Shown here: positions 1-8,268 of the stretch, in pieces
Position numbering within the stretch: the first letter of the stretch is position 1
Layout of the letters: every line of letters starts with the position of its first letter
Assembly: GCF_024508665.1 (NCBI RefSeq)
Contig: NZ_JANINP010000007.1
Coordinates: forward strand, 1,196,394 to 1,260,393
Direction of reading: 5' to 3'
Origin: Sphingomonas sp.
GTDB taxonomy: Bacteria; Pseudomonadota; Alphaproteobacteria; Sphingomonadales; Sphingomonadaceae
Length of the DNA stretch: 64,000 bases
Notes under the pieces: model-generated
Seen by the model: only the letters and a program-made list of their open reading frames with translations
Databases searched by the model: none
What the model was told of the DNA's origin: nothing
Translations under genes and position numbers: made by a program

Positions 1-221
1 TTCCTGACACCACTTCCTTCGATATTCGGTGCCACGAGGATCAGCTTTGCGCCTATGACATCCAGCGATACGTACGGCTGGAGCGCTATATAGGTGGCGG
101 GTTCGGCACCGAATGGGCGCGATGCGACGCACTTGTCGGCACGATAATCGACTGTCCATTTCCCTGATGGCGCCAACCCGGCGTCGGTGCCGGCAAGTGC
201 GAGCAAGCTCGTCAAAAGCAT
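1..221 (-). CDS. Small exported protein of unknown function (partial, C-terminus outside window)
   Basis: The first 73 codons are visible and stay open to the window edge. The ATG at 219-221 has a strong AGGAGG five bases upstream on the minus strand, which fixes the start. The N-terminus (MLLTSLLALAGT) is a short hydrophobic segment that could be a signal peptide. The mature part contains DYRADKCVASRPFG, a cysteine-containing pattern common in small exported sphingomonad proteins, so an envelope or periplasmic location is likely. No catalytic motif is visible. Function unknown. Confidence 0.6.
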   Translation of the reverse strand, partial: MLLTSLLALAGTDAGLAPSGKWTVDYRADKCVASRPFGAEPATYIALQPYVSLDVIGAKLILVAPNIEGSGVR

Positions 222-261
222 CGAACCCTCCTTAAGTCATGACCGCGGCGATATCCGGAAA

Positions 262-693
262 TCAGCCTCCTGTATCGAGCTTTGGTGAGGGAGCAGGGGG
301 GGCATAAACCGGGCGAAGCCGCCCCTGGCGGTCGCGGTACAGATAGCGATCCTCGTCCTCCTCGATCGCGTGCGGCGACACGCGATCAGGCGCCGTCGCG
401 AACTCGCCGGCGATCGCTTCGGCCTCGCGATCGGAACGCCGGCTGCGGCGAATCCAGATAATCCCGATCCACAGTAGCACGGGGCCGGTGACGATGATCG
501 GCGCGATCTGGATCGCCGTCGCCAGCACGTTCCAACCGTTGCAATCGCCTGCGCATCGACCGGCCAACCAGTCGAATAATGCCTGGAGGTCGGTCGGCCC
601 CGCCACCTGAATGGTCATCAGGATCATCGCCGGCAGATAAACCATGCATCCCAGCGCCAGCAGCGCCACACGAAATAGATGCTTTCTGGTCAC
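262..693 (-). CDS. Two-helix inner-membrane protein of unknown function
   Basis: This 143-residue protein has a hydrophobic helix at about residues 8-30 and a second at about 58-80 (IAPIIVTGPVLLWIGIIWI), the latter followed by a basic RRSRRSDRE patch, which suggests a short cytoplasmic tail. Two cysteines lie in the loop between helices (GRCAGDCNG). The C-terminus is charged then proline-rich (YAPPAPSPK). The start overlaps the aroB stop by four bases (690-693), so it is the third gene of the aroK-aroB operon and probably translationally coupled. I do not recognise the family, and nothing ties it to aromatic biosynthesis beyond position. Confidence 0.6.
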   Translation of the reverse strand: MTRKHLFRVALLALGCMVYLPAMILMTIQVAGPTDLQALFDWLAGRCAGDCNGWNVLATAIQIAPIIVTGPVLLWIGIIWIRRSRRSDREAEAIAGEFATAPDRVSPHAIEEDEDRYLYRDRQGRLRPVYAPPAPSPKLDTGG

Positions 694-1787
694 CGCTGCT
701 CGTCGAGGAACGCCTCGACATCGGCGAGATCGACCGAATGGTCGAGATAGGTCCGGCCGATGCCGCGCGCGAGCAGGAAAGGCAGGGTGCCCGCGTCCAT
801 CTTCTTGTCGTGGCGCATATGGTCGACCAATGTCGCGCCGCTAGCCGTTATTCCGGCGGCCTTGACCCCGTCAGGGAGGCGGACCGCGCGCAGATGCGCC
901 GCGACGCGCTCGGCATCCTGACCCGGACACAGGCCGCGCCGCGCCGAATAGGCGAAGGCCAGAGCCATACCCGCCGCGACGCCTTCGCCATGGAGCAAAC
1001 GATCGGAAAATCCTGTTTCCGCTTCCAGTGCATGTCCGAACGTATGGCCGAGATTGAGCAAGGCGCGCTTGCCGGTCGTCTCGCGTTCGTCCTCGGCAAC
1101 GATCCGCGCCTTGGCGGCGACCGAATGCGCGATGGCATATTCGCGCGCCTCGGGATCGCCGGCGAGCAGCTTGTCGCCATTCGCCTCGCACCATTCGAAG
1201 AAGGCAAAATCGTCGATCAGGCCGTATTTGACGACTTCGGCGTAACCGGCGCGCGTCTCGCGGGCGGGCAAGGTGTCGAGCACGTCGGGATCGATCAGCA
1301 CTAAACCGGGCTGGTGGAACGCGCCGATCAGATTCTTGCCGGCGCGCGTATTGATCGCGGTCTTGCCGCCGACCGAACTGTCGACCTGGGCAAGCAGGGT
1401 CGTCGGGATCTGAACGAAGCCGCACCCGCGCTTGACGATCGAACAGGCGAACCCGACCAGGTCGCCGATCACGCCACCGCCCAAGGCGATGACATGGTCA
1501 CCACGCTCGACGCCGTGCGCGAGCAGCCGGTCGGTCAGGGCTTCGAGTTGGGCCCAGCTCTTGGTGCTTTCGCCGGGGGGCAGCACGATCGCCTCGCTCG
1601 CGACGCCGGCGGCGGCGAGCGTGGCCTGCAGCGTCGCCAGATGCGGCGCGACATTCGCGTCGCTGACGATCGCCATCGACCTGCCGCGCGACAGGGGCAG
1701 CAAATGCGCTGCCGCGCGGCCGAGCAGACCACGCTCGATCACGATATCGTAGCTGCGCGAACCGAGCGAAACGGGGACGATGGTCAC
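690..1787 (-). CDS. aroB: 3-dehydroquinate synthase
   Basis: AroB converts DAHP to 3-dehydroquinate, the second step of the shikimate pathway, in the cytoplasm, using NAD and a divalent metal. The 365-residue protein has the usual family length. Visible hallmarks are the NAD-binding GGGVIGDLVGF, QIPTTLLAQVDSSVGGKTAIN in the active-site region, the conserved NLGHTFGHALE histidine motif that binds metal, and GEGVAAGMALA. The start overlaps the end of aroK by four bases, the classic aroKB pair. Aromatic amino acid and folate precursors depend on it. Confidence 0.95.
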   Translation of the reverse strand: MTIVPVSLGSRSYDIVIERGLLGRAAAHLLPLSRGRSMAIVSDANVAPHLATLQATLAAAGVASEAIVLPPGESTKSWAQLEALTDRLLAHGVERGDHVIALGGGVIGDLVGFACSIVKRGCGFVQIPTTLLAQVDSSVGGKTAINTRAGKNLIGAFHQPGLVLIDPDVLDTLPARETRAGYAEVVKYGLIDDFAFFEWCEANGDKLLAGDPEAREYAIAHSVAAKARIVAEDERETTGKRALLNLGHTFGHALEAETGFSDRLLHGEGVAAGMALAFAYSARRGLCPGQDAERVAAHLRAVRLPDGVKAAGITASGATLVDHMRHDKKMDAGTLPFLLARGIGRTYLDHSVDLADVEAFLDEQR

Positions 1788-2323
1788 AGGCCGAGGGCTT
1801 TCAGGATGGCGTTGACGGCCGATTCGTGCGGCGCCTGGTCGCTGGCGATGCGAATCGGAGCCTGGGCATAGATCGGATTGCGGACGGCGGCGAGTTCGTC
1901 GAGCACCTCGCGCGGGTTACGGTTGCGCAGCAAGGGACGCGTATCGCGGCGGCCGACGCGCTCGGCCAGGATCCTGGTCGGCGCATCGAGCCAGATCGCG
2001 ATCGATTGGTCGAGGATCAGCGCGCGCGTTTCGTCGTTGATGAATGCGCCGCCGCCGGTCGCGATCACCTTGGGTTTGCCGTCGACCAGCCGGGCGATGA
2101 CGCGCCGTTCGCCGTCGCGGAAATACGCTTCACCGAATTTCTCGAAAATCTCGCTGACCGTCATGCCGGCGGCTTCCTCGATTTCGGTATCGGCATCGAC
2201 GAAGGGCAAATGCAGTCGCGCCGCGAGGCGGCGGCCGACGGTCGACTTGCCGACGCCCATCAATCCGACGAGCACGATCGGCTTGCCGGTCCAAGAAAGA
2301 AAGGGAGGAGCGCTTTGCAACAT
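1784..2323 (-). CDS. aroK: Shikimate kinase
   Basis: AroK phosphorylates shikimate with ATP in the cytoplasm. A Walker A motif (GLMGVGKST) lies near the N-terminus, followed by the shikimate-binding DADTEIE and the conserved ATGGGAF loop, then RPLLRNRNP from the lid. I start at the ATG at 2321-2323 (MLQSAPPFLSW), giving 179 residues. An upstream in-frame ATG at 2362 would add 13 residues without family character (MPERAVRCIAPKP). The gene heads the aroK-aroB-membrane protein operon and diverges from the small membrane peptide at 2424. Confidence 0.93.
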   Translation of the reverse strand: MLQSAPPFLSWTGKPIVLVGLMGVGKSTVGRRLAARLHLPFVDADTEIEEAAGMTVSEIFEKFGEAYFRDGERRVIARLVDGKPKVIATGGGAFINDETRALILDQSIAIWLDAPTRILAERVGRRDTRPLLRNRNPREVLDELAAVRNPIYAQAPIRIASDQAPHESAVNAILKALGL

Positions 2324-2423
2324 GGGTTTGGGGGCTATACAGCGCACCGCACGCTCGGGCACAAGCGGCGAGCCGGGCGGCGTGCCAGTTTGAGCGCCGA
2401 AAGAGTGTAAAGGTTATTGTCGC

Positions 2424-2561
2424 ATGTCGCGAATGTTGGTGGTGCTGATCGTCGTGTTGGTGGTTCTGGTAGGGGGAATGTTCTTCCTGTCGAACCGGGC
2501 GCACGAGACGCAGCAGACACGGGTGGAAAAGGCTGTCTCGCTTGCGAATCTCCAAGGCTAG
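2424..2561 (+). CDS. Small single-pass membrane peptide (45 residues)
   Basis: A 45-codon frame opens with ATG at 2424 and ends TAG at 2559-2561. The peptide begins MSRMLVVLIVVLVVLVGG, a strong transmembrane helix or signal anchor, followed by a charged tail (RAHETQQTRVEKA). It overlaps the TTG start of the next gene by 20 bases in another frame, so coupled translation is plausible. No close SD is obvious. The helix followed by a polar tail argues for a real gene rather than chance, but I do not recognise a family. Confidence 0.5.
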   Translation: MSRMLVVLIVVLVVLVGGMFFLSNRAHETQQTRVEKAVSLANLQG

Positions 2562-4368
2562 CGTTGGCGCGTCGGCGCTGGCGATAGCGCTGGTCGCCGC
2601 AGGCGGCGCCGCGCTTGCGCAGAAGAAACCCGAATCGATCCTGCCGCCAGGGTTCGACCAGCCGGTCGCGCCTGCTCCCGCGCCGCGTCCATCGCCGCGT
2701 CCCCAGACTCCTGCGCCGGCATCAACTCCGGCGCCCACGGCCGCGCCAACGACACCTCCCGCCGTTAGCGCAGCGCCGACCGCGAACCCGACGGCTCCGG
2801 CGTTGCCGCTGCCCGCGCCAGCCGCGACCGATCCGCTGACCGGCCTGCCAATCGCGGCACCGACGCCTGCGGCGACACCCGGCCAGGTGCATTACACCTT
2901 GCCCGAATCGTCACGCCGCAATCTGGCGATGATCGGCATTTTGCCGACGGCCGAGCGGATGTTGAATCCCGCGGCCTTCGGCAATGCCGATGGGCGCTAT
3001 ATCGAACGGCTGATGCGCGATACGCGCGCACCGATCGCCTCGCGCTGGGTATCGATCGCGCTGCGCCGCTTGTTGTTGCAGCCGATCAGTACGCCACGCA
3101 ACGTCAACGGTGCGGATTTCGCCGCCGAGCGCGCCTGGCTGCTGCTGCGCATGGGCGAATCGGTCGGTGCGCGCGCGATGGTGCAGTCGGTCGATCCGCA
3201 GGATTATACGCCGAAACTTTATCAGGTCGCGATGCAGGCAGCGCTGGCAACCGGCGATGTCGGCGCGATGTGTCCGTTGGCCAACGACGCCATCAAGGTA
3301 TCGAGCGAGCCGGCCTGGGTGCTGGCGCGCGCAATGTGCGCCGCTCTATCCTCGGCTCCGAGCCAGGCGACGCCATTGATGAACCAAGCCAAGCGCGTCG
3401 CCGCCGGTGTCGACTTGGCGCTCGCGCAGAAGATTGCCGGCCGCGGGTCGAACAAGGGCGACGTGGTGATCGAATGGGACGGCGTCACCAATATCAATTC
3501 GTGGCGCTATGGCCTGGCAATGGCCGCGGGCGAAAAAATTCCCGATGCGCTGTTCGAGGGCACCGGCCCGCAGATGCGCTATTGGCAGGTGCTGGCGCCG
3601 CAGGAAACACCGGTCGAGCGGTCGCAATTCGCCGATCAGGCGGCGGCTCAGGGCATTCTCTCCAACCTCGCCTTGGTCGATCTCTACGGCCTGATCGATG
3701 CGGGCGACGATCAGGGCAATCCGGCCAACGGCGTCGCCAGCGATTTGCGTAACGCCTACACGGGCGAATCGCGCGATGCGCGCCTGGGTGCGCTGCGGGG
3801 ACTCTGGGGCCAGAATAGCAACGGCCTTGCCGGCTATGGCCGGTTGGTGCTGACGGCGCGGGCGGCCAAGCGCATTCCGGTCGCGACCAAGACCGACGGC
3901 AGCGACCAGCTGATCGCCTCGATGCTCAGCGCCGGCCTCGATCGCTCGGCAGCGCGATGGCGCAATGCCGTGGCGCGGGGCAGCCTGGGGTGGGCGCTGA
4001 TCCTGGTATCCGATCCCGACAGCAACGCGCGCTATGGTTCGGGCGAAGTCGGCGCTTTTTCGGCCGATGCGACCAAACAGCGGATGTTCGCGGCCGCGCT
4101 TGCCGGGCTCGCCAGGCTCGATCCGGCAGTGGCGCAAAGCTATGGAGCGGACGTGCAAGGCGGCAATAGCTGGACTCGTGCGATCGATCGCGCCGCGGCG
4201 CAGCGCCATCCGGGTGAAGTGCTGGTGCTGAGCGCGGTCGGTTTGCAGACGCAGGACTGGCGCGGCGTATCGCCGGCGGCAGTATTCCACATCGTCAACG
4301 CATTGCGGGTCGTGGGACTGGGCAGCACCGCGCGGATGGTCGCGGCCGAGGCCGTGACGCGGGCCTGA
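2542..4368 (+). CDS. Exported protein with proline-rich linker and helical-repeat body, unknown function
   Basis: The 608-residue product begins with a signal peptide (MRISKASVGASALAIALVAAGG, cleavage probably after ALAQ). Residues about 30-105 are a Pro/Ala/Thr-rich linker suited to spanning periplasm or peptidoglycan. The remainder is Ala/Leu-rich and helical with TPR-like spacing. The start is TTG at 2542; no better start keeps the signal peptide. The stop overlaps the ATG of xerD by one base (TGATG), so it is cotranscribed with a chromosome-dimer recombinase, but a shared function is not shown. Probably periplasmic. Confidence 0.75.
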   Translation: MRISKASVGASALAIALVAAGGAALAQKKPESILPPGFDQPVAPAPAPRPSPRPQTPAPASTPAPTAAPTTPPAVSAAPTANPTAPALPLPAPAATDPLTGLPIAAPTPAATPGQVHYTLPESSRRNLAMIGILPTAERMLNPAAFGNADGRYIERLMRDTRAPIASRWVSIALRRLLLQPISTPRNVNGADFAAERAWLLLRMGESVGARAMVQSVDPQDYTPKLYQVAMQAALATGDVGAMCPLANDAIKVSSEPAWVLARAMCAALSSAPSQATPLMNQAKRVAAGVDLALAQKIAGRGSNKGDVVIEWDGVTNINSWRYGLAMAAGEKIPDALFEGTGPQMRYWQVLAPQETPVERSQFADQAAAQGILSNLALVDLYGLIDAGDDQGNPANGVASDLRNAYTGESRDARLGALRGLWGQNSNGLAGYGRLVLTARAAKRIPVATKTDGSDQLIASMLSAGLDRSAARWRNAVARGSLGWALILVSDPDSNARYGSGEVGAFSADATKQRMFAAALAGLARLDPAVAQSYGADVQGGNSWTRAIDRAAAQRHPGEVLVLSAVGLQTQDWRGVSPAAVFHIVNALRVVGLGSTARMVAAEAVTRA

Positions 4369-5279
4369 TGGCCGCGACCGACCTTCAGGATCATGCGCTG
4401 ATCGAGCGGTTCCTCGAAATGCTGGTCGCGGAGGCCGGCGTCGCCAAGAACACGGTCGCGGCCTATGCCAGCGACTTGCGGCTGGCCTCAGAAGCGCTGA
4501 ACGGGCGATTGGCCTCCGCGGACGTGAAGGACGTCGAACGACTTGGCAACGGCTGGCGCGACCTTTCGCACGCGACCGTCGCGCGCAAGGCGGCCGCGTT
4601 GCGTCGATTCTTTGCCTTCCTGGCCGATGAAGGCCATCGCGCCGACGATCCCGGCGGCGCCTTGCCGCGGCCGGGCGCACGGCGACCCCTGCCCAAGGTG
4701 CTGAGCCATCAGGATATCGACCGCCTGTTCGCCGCGATCGCCGAGCGGCAAGCGCGCGTTCCGCCCGATCCCAACGACCTGCGTCTCTCGGCGCTGATCG
4801 AATTGCTCTACGGATCGGGGCTGCGCGCGACCGAACTCGTATCGCTGCCGCGCAACGCCATCCAGCCCGACCGGCCTTATATCATCCTGAAGGGCAAAGG
4901 CGGCCGAGAGCGGCTGGCGCCGATTTCCGACCGCGCGCGCGCTGCCGTCGCGGCGTGGCGCGCACATCTCGAGAGCGACAGGCCATGGCTGTTTCCCTCG
5001 GGTAAAGGGCATCTGTCGCGCGTCCGCCTCTATCAGTTGATCAAGGCGTTGGCGGCCGATGCCGGCATTCCTCCCGACCGCATCAGCCCGCACGTGCTGC
5101 GCCACGCCTTCGCCACCCACTTGCTGGAAGGGGGCGCGGACCTGCGCGCGCTCCAGGCGATGCTGGGGCATGCCGATATCGCGACGACCGAAATCTACAC
5201 GCATGTCGACAGCAAACGGCTGATCGAGTTGGTCAACACCCGTCACCCGCTCGTTGACGTTGCCCCGAGGCGGGCCTAA
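4368..5279 (+). CDS. xerD: Tyrosine recombinase XerD (or XerC)
   Basis: This is a 303-residue site-specific recombinase of the Xer family, which resolves chromosome dimers at dif with its XerC/D partner and FtsK. The N-terminal SAM-like DNA-binding domain occupies about residues 8-90. The catalytic set is complete: R153 (GSGLRATEL), K177 (KGKGGRER), H242 and R245 (PHVLRHAFATHLL), H268 (LGHADIATT) and nucleophile Y277 (EIYTHV). The neighbourhood (aroK side, accA downstream) is the usual alphaproteobacterial xerD setting, not that of a phage integrase. C versus D subtype rests on context. Confidence 0.88.
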   Translation: MAATDLQDHALIERFLEMLVAEAGVAKNTVAAYASDLRLASEALNGRLASADVKDVERLGNGWRDLSHATVARKAAALRRFFAFLADEGHRADDPGGALPRPGARRPLPKVLSHQDIDRLFAAIAERQARVPPDPNDLRLSALIELLYGSGLRATELVSLPRNAIQPDRPYIILKGKGGRERLAPISDRARAAVAAWRAHLESDRPWLFPSGKGHLSRVRLYQLIKALAADAGIPPDRISPHVLRHAFATHLLEGGADLRALQAMLGHADIATTEIYTHVDSKRLIELVNTRHPLVDVAPRRA

Positions 5280-5290
5280 CCCGCCCGGCC

Positions 5291-6238
5291 ATGGCTACCT
5301 TCCTTGAATTCGAGAAGCCGATCGCTGAGTTGCAGGGTCGGATCGACGAACTTCGCGACACCGCTTCGGACGGCGCGATCGACATCGATTCCGAGGTCAA
5401 GCGGCTGCAGGCCAAGTCGGACGCGTTGCTGAAGGCGACTTATGCCAAGCTGACGCCGTGGCAGAAGACGCAGGTCGCGCGCCATCCGGATCGGCCGCAT
5501 TTCGGGGATTATGTCGCCGGGCTGTTCGAGGATTTCATGCCGCTGGCCGGCGACCGCGCCTTTGCCGACGACCAGGCGATCCTGGGCGGTTTCGCGACGT
5601 TCCGCGGCCAGAAGGTGATGGTGATCGGCCACGAAAAGGGCAACGATACCGCCAGCCGGCTCAAGCATAATTTCGGCATGGGCAAGCCCGAAGGCTATCG
5701 CAAGGCGATCCGTTTGATGGAACTCGCCGACCGGTTCGGGCTGCCGGTGCTGACTTTGGTCGACACGTCGGGCGCCTTCCCCGGCGTCCAGGCCGAGGAG
5801 CGCGGCCAGGCCGAAGCCATTGCCCGCTCGACGGAGGCGTGCCTGAAGCTTGGCGTGCCGATGGTCGCCGCGGTGGTCGGCGAGGGCGGGTCGGGCGGCG
5901 CGATCGCGCTCGCGGCGGGCAATCGCGTGCTGATGTTCGAACACGCCGTCTATTCGGTGATCTCACCCGAAGGCTGCGCCTCAATTCTGTGGCGCACGGC
6001 CGACAAGGCGCCCGACGCCGCCGAGGCGATGAAGGTCACCGCGCAGGACCTGAAAGGGCTGGGCGTGATCGACACGATCGTGTCCGAGCCGCTAGGCGGC
6101 GCGCATCGCGACCCCGACACGGCGATAGCGGCACTGGGCGACGCGATGGCTGACGCGCTGAGCGGGCTGCACAATCTCGGTCCCGACGACTTGCGCCGCG
6201 ACCGTCGCGACAAGTTCCTGGCGATGGGCCGGCTTTAA
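5291..6238 (+). CDS. accA: Acetyl-CoA carboxylase, carboxyltransferase subunit alpha
   Basis: AccA pairs with AccD to move the carboxyl group from carboxybiotin to acetyl-CoA, the committed step of fatty acid synthesis. The length (315) and sequence are typical: N-terminal FLEFEKPIAELQGRIDELR coiled segment, FGMGKPEGYRKAIRLM, TLVDTSGAFPGVQAEERGQ, GEGGSGGAIALAAGNRVLM and YSVISPEGCASILWR. It starts 11 bases after xerD on the same strand and is followed by an inverted-repeat element and a terminator. Confidence 0.96.
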   Translation: MATFLEFEKPIAELQGRIDELRDTASDGAIDIDSEVKRLQAKSDALLKATYAKLTPWQKTQVARHPDRPHFGDYVAGLFEDFMPLAGDRAFADDQAILGGFATFRGQKVMVIGHEKGNDTASRLKHNFGMGKPEGYRKAIRLMELADRFGLPVLTLVDTSGAFPGVQAEERGQAEAIARSTEACLKLGVPMVAAVVGEGGSGGAIALAAGNRVLMFEHAVYSVISPEGCASILWRTADKAPDAAEAMKVTAQDLKGLGVIDTIVSEPLGGAHRDPDTAIAALGDAMADALSGLHNLGPDDLRRDRRDKFLAMGRL

Positions 6239-6240
6239 AA

Positions 6241-6375
6241 TCCCTCTCCCATTGGGAGAGGGAGGGAGCCGCGCGTTGCGCGGCGGAAGGGTGAGGGTAG
6301 GCGCTTGTCGCTCCACTCGACCCTCACCTTCCCACTCGCTGCGCGAGCGGGCCCCTTCCTCTTCCAATAGGAGAG
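6241..6375. repeat. REPIN-like inverted-repeat element
   Basis: A compound palindrome fills the accA-pilin gap. TCCCTCTCCC at the left pairs locally with GGGAGAGGGA, GTGAGGGT in the middle faces ACCCTCAC, and the right end (TTCCTCTTCCAATAGGAGAGGAA) mirrors the left. Similar CCCTCTCCC/GGGAGAGGG and GTGAGGGT blocks recur at 39145-39290, and related TCCTCCCC/GGGGAGGA blocks at 50171-50322 and 62425-62451. No coding sequence is visible. Probably a non-autonomous repeat that also ends transcripts. Confidence 0.75.
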
Positions 6376-6387
6376 GAAACAAAGAAA

Positions 6388-6415
6388 GGGCGGCGGAACC
6401 GAAGTTCCGCCGCCC
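6388..6415. terminator. Bidirectional intrinsic terminator between accA and pilin gene
   Basis: A 12-bp perfect stem (GGGCGGCGGAAC / GTTCCGCCGCCC) with a CGAA loop is followed on the plus strand by CGCTTTT and preceded by AAAGAAA, which reads TTTCTTT on the minus strand. It can terminate accA rightward and the pilin gene leftward. Confidence 0.8.
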
Positions 6416-6441
6416 CGCTTTTCGGCTGTAAGCGTTGGAGC

Positions 6442-6609
6442 TTACGAAGCCTTCATGTTCGACGACACGTTGGTGAACGTGGTCTTCAGCTGGTTGCCCA
6501 GGCCCTGCATCGCGGCAATCGCGGCGACGGCGATGAGCGCGGCGATCAGGCCGTACTCGATGGCGGTGGCACCCTTCTTGTTGGTGAAAATCTTGCGAAC
6601 GGTCTTCAT
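6442..6609 (-). CDS. Flp/Fap-type IVb pilin
   Basis: The 55-residue product (MKTVRKIFTNKKGATAIEYG...) has a short basic leader, the prepilin peptidase motif KKGATAIEYG with the conserved Glu-Tyr pair at mature positions about +5/+6, and one hydrophobic helix (LIAALIAVAAIAAM). This is the signature of Flp pilins assembled by Tad secretion and used for tight adherence or surface sensing. No tad, cpa or prepilin peptidase genes are in the window, so assembly genes must be elsewhere. A second pilin-like gene lies 136 bases upstream on the same strand. Confidence 0.92.
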   Translation of the reverse strand: MKTVRKIFTNKKGATAIEYGLIAALIAVAAIAAMQGLGNQLKTTFTNVSSNMKAS

Positions 6610-6745
6610 ATCCGGTCTCCAGTGGTTCGAACTACTTCAGTCACCCGGCTGAACCAGGATATGCCCCCGTCCAGCAGTCCGAATCAGTAGGGCAGGGCGG
6701 TTGAGAAAAGCTTAAAGCCGGAACGGATTGTTCCGGATGTCCCCA

Positions 6746-6919
6746 TCAATGCGGATTCTGGACCTTGTCCGACACGTTGTTCCACATGCCGGTTGTCGTG
6801 CTGGCCAGCCCTTGCAAGGCGGCGAGCATCGTCAGAACGACCAGCGACAGGATCAGCCCGTACTCGACGGCGGTCGCGCCTCTTCGACTCCTGGCCAGTT
6901 GGCGTAGGACATGGATCAT
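6746..6919 (-). CDS. Second Flp/Fap-type pilin-like protein
   Basis: The 57-residue product (MIHVLRQLARSRRGATAVEYG...) carries the SRRGATAVEYG prepilin cleavage motif and a hydrophobic helix (LILSLVVLTMLAAL), then a polar C-terminus (TTTGMWNNVSDKVQNPH). It differs from its neighbour in the tail and could be a minor or alternative pilin. I start at the ATG at 6917-6919, which gives a proper short basic leader; longer upstream in-frame sequence has no family character. Tad assembly genes are not in the window. Confidence 0.87.
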   Translation of the reverse strand: MIHVLRQLARSRRGATAVEYGLILSLVVLTMLAALQGLASTTTGMWNNVSDKVQNPH

Positions 6920-7012
6920 CGCTTTTTTGCCGCGTACGGCTCCCCAATCTAGACGGGAATGGTAGGTACGTTTCGTTAACGAATGACCAACAGCGCAAAG
7001 GGACGGCGCCAA

Positions 7013-7417
7013 ATGGACTTGTTGCCCGTCGTTGCCGTGGCGCTGACCGACGCCCAAGGCCGCGTGCTGATCGCGCAACGTCCGTTCGACAAGGAGCATG
7101 GCGGCCTGTGGGAATTCCCCGGCGGCAAGATCGAACCCGGCGAGTCTCCTGAGGCGGCGCTGGTGCGCGAACTGCACGAGGAACTTGGTGTGACTGTCGT
7201 GCCCGAGCAACTCGAGCCATTGACGTTTAGCAGCGTCGATAGAGGAACACGGCATCTGCTCCTGTTACTTTACCGATGCGGCTCATGGCAGGGCGAGCCC
7301 CGCGCGCTCGACGCCGCCGCGATCCGCTGGGTCGAGCCCGACACGCTGGCGAATTACGACATGCCGGCTGCCGACCGCCCGTTCGTATCAATCCTTGCGG
7401 CCGAGCGCCGCGGCTAG
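7013..7417 (+). CDS. mutT: 8-oxo-dGTP diphosphatase (Nudix hydrolase)
   Basis: MutT removes oxidised 8-oxo-dGTP from the nucleotide pool, preventing A:T to C:G transversions. The Nudix box is complete: GGKIEPGESPEAALVRELHEELGV fits GX5EX7REUXEEXGU. The N-terminus (LLPVVAVALTDAQGRVLIAQRP) matches the family. An ATG at 6983 would add ten residues (MTNSAKGRRQ), but the ATG at 7013 has AAAGGGA upstream, so I prefer it (134 residues). The 3' end overlaps the convergent methyltransferase gene by 30 bases. Confidence 0.9.
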   Translation: MDLLPVVAVALTDAQGRVLIAQRPFDKEHGGLWEFPGGKIEPGESPEAALVRELHEELGVTVVPEQLEPLTFSSVDRGTRHLLLLLYRCGSWQGEPRALDAAAIRWVEPDTLANYDMPAADRPFVSILAAERRG

Positions 7418-8224
7418 CGAGACGGTGGCACTGCCGCGCCGAGCCGGCTTGGGCTGGTCGGGCGAAGGTGCCCAACCGGTCAGGAAGATCAGGTCGAATC
7501 GCTCCGTCGTGCGGCCATCGGGCTCGGCGCGTTCGGCAAAAGCAGCGGCGGCGGCAGCCAGCGCGGTCCGGGCGAGCGGTGTGCGTCCGCCCAGCACATT
7601 GGTCGCCGCCATGCCGCGCAGGTCGCCGATCAGGCGGAACAGGTCGGAATAGCGAACGCTGAGCGTTTCGCTGTCGGCAACCGGTAAGGCAAAGCCGGCG
7701 CGAACCAGCAGATCGCCCGCCGACCGCACGTCGATCATCGGATGGAAGCGGGCGGCAGGGCGATCGGCTTCGGCATGAAGAAAGCAGGCGCGCATCACCG
7801 GCAGGGATGTGCCGCCGACGAACGCGCCCAGAAACAGGCCGTCTGGCCTGAGCGCGCGCCTGATCTGCGCCAGCGCGCCGGGCACGTCATTGACGCTGTC
7901 GAGCACGCCCGCGGACACGACCAGGTCGAAGCTTTCCGGTTCGACCGGCAATCGATCCTCGTCCGCCTGGATGCCACCCGCTTGCGCGGCGAACAGACGG
8001 CCCGCATCGATCCGCGTAACCGCGGTGTTCGGCGGCGGCACGAATGCGCCGTCGAAGCATCCAAGATCCAACGTGTCGGCGAAGGTCCGCTTCACCCCCT
8101 CCAGCCGCTCGGCGATTCCGTCGAGCATCGCCGCGCGGAGGAAATCGTGATCGGCATAGATCGGCGCGGCACGGTCGCGGCGCAGTCGCCGTGCGGTGCG
8201 ATCGAAGATTTCGGGAGAGTCCAT
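7388..8224 (-). CDS. SAM-dependent methyltransferase (BioC/NDUFAF5-like)
   Basis: The 278-residue protein has a class I methyltransferase fold: LDLGCFDGAF is motif I, VVSAGVLDSVNDVPGALAQIRRALRPDGLFLGAFVGG covers motifs II-III, and LVRAGFALPVADSETLSVRYSDLFRLIGDLRGMAATN is the C-terminal segment found in BioC/NDUFAF5-type enzymes. The N-terminus IFDRTARRLRRDRAAP also fits that group. The substrate is uncertain; the mitochondrial NDUFAF5 relative acts in complex I assembly. It diverges from comF and overlaps mutT at the 3' end. Confidence 0.82.
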   Translation of the reverse strand: MDSPEIFDRTARRLRRDRAAPIYADHDFLRAAMLDGIAERLEGVKRTFADTLDLGCFDGAFVPPPNTAVTRIDAGRLFAAQAGGIQADEDRLPVEPESFDLVVSAGVLDSVNDVPGALAQIRRALRPDGLFLGAFVGGTSLPVMRACFLHAEADRPAARFHPMIDVRSAGDLLVRAGFALPVADSETLSVRYSDLFRLIGDLRGMAATNVLGGRTPLARTALAAAAAAFAERAEPDGRTTERFDLIFLTGWAPSPDQPKPARRGSATVSLAAALGRKD

Positions 8225-8268
8225 CGGTCGCGCTTGTGCCGTCGCGGCGACCGCGCGACAAGAGCGCG

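Noticed and set aside
3346..4680. Long antisense open frame over the exported-protein gene
   Set aside because: Arginine-rich composition with no domain, lying opposite a gene with signal peptide and good context; a high-GC shadow.
4368..5279. Tyrosine recombinase as phage or island integrase
   Set aside because: Gene order and sequence fit housekeeping XerD; no att sites or cargo adjoin it.
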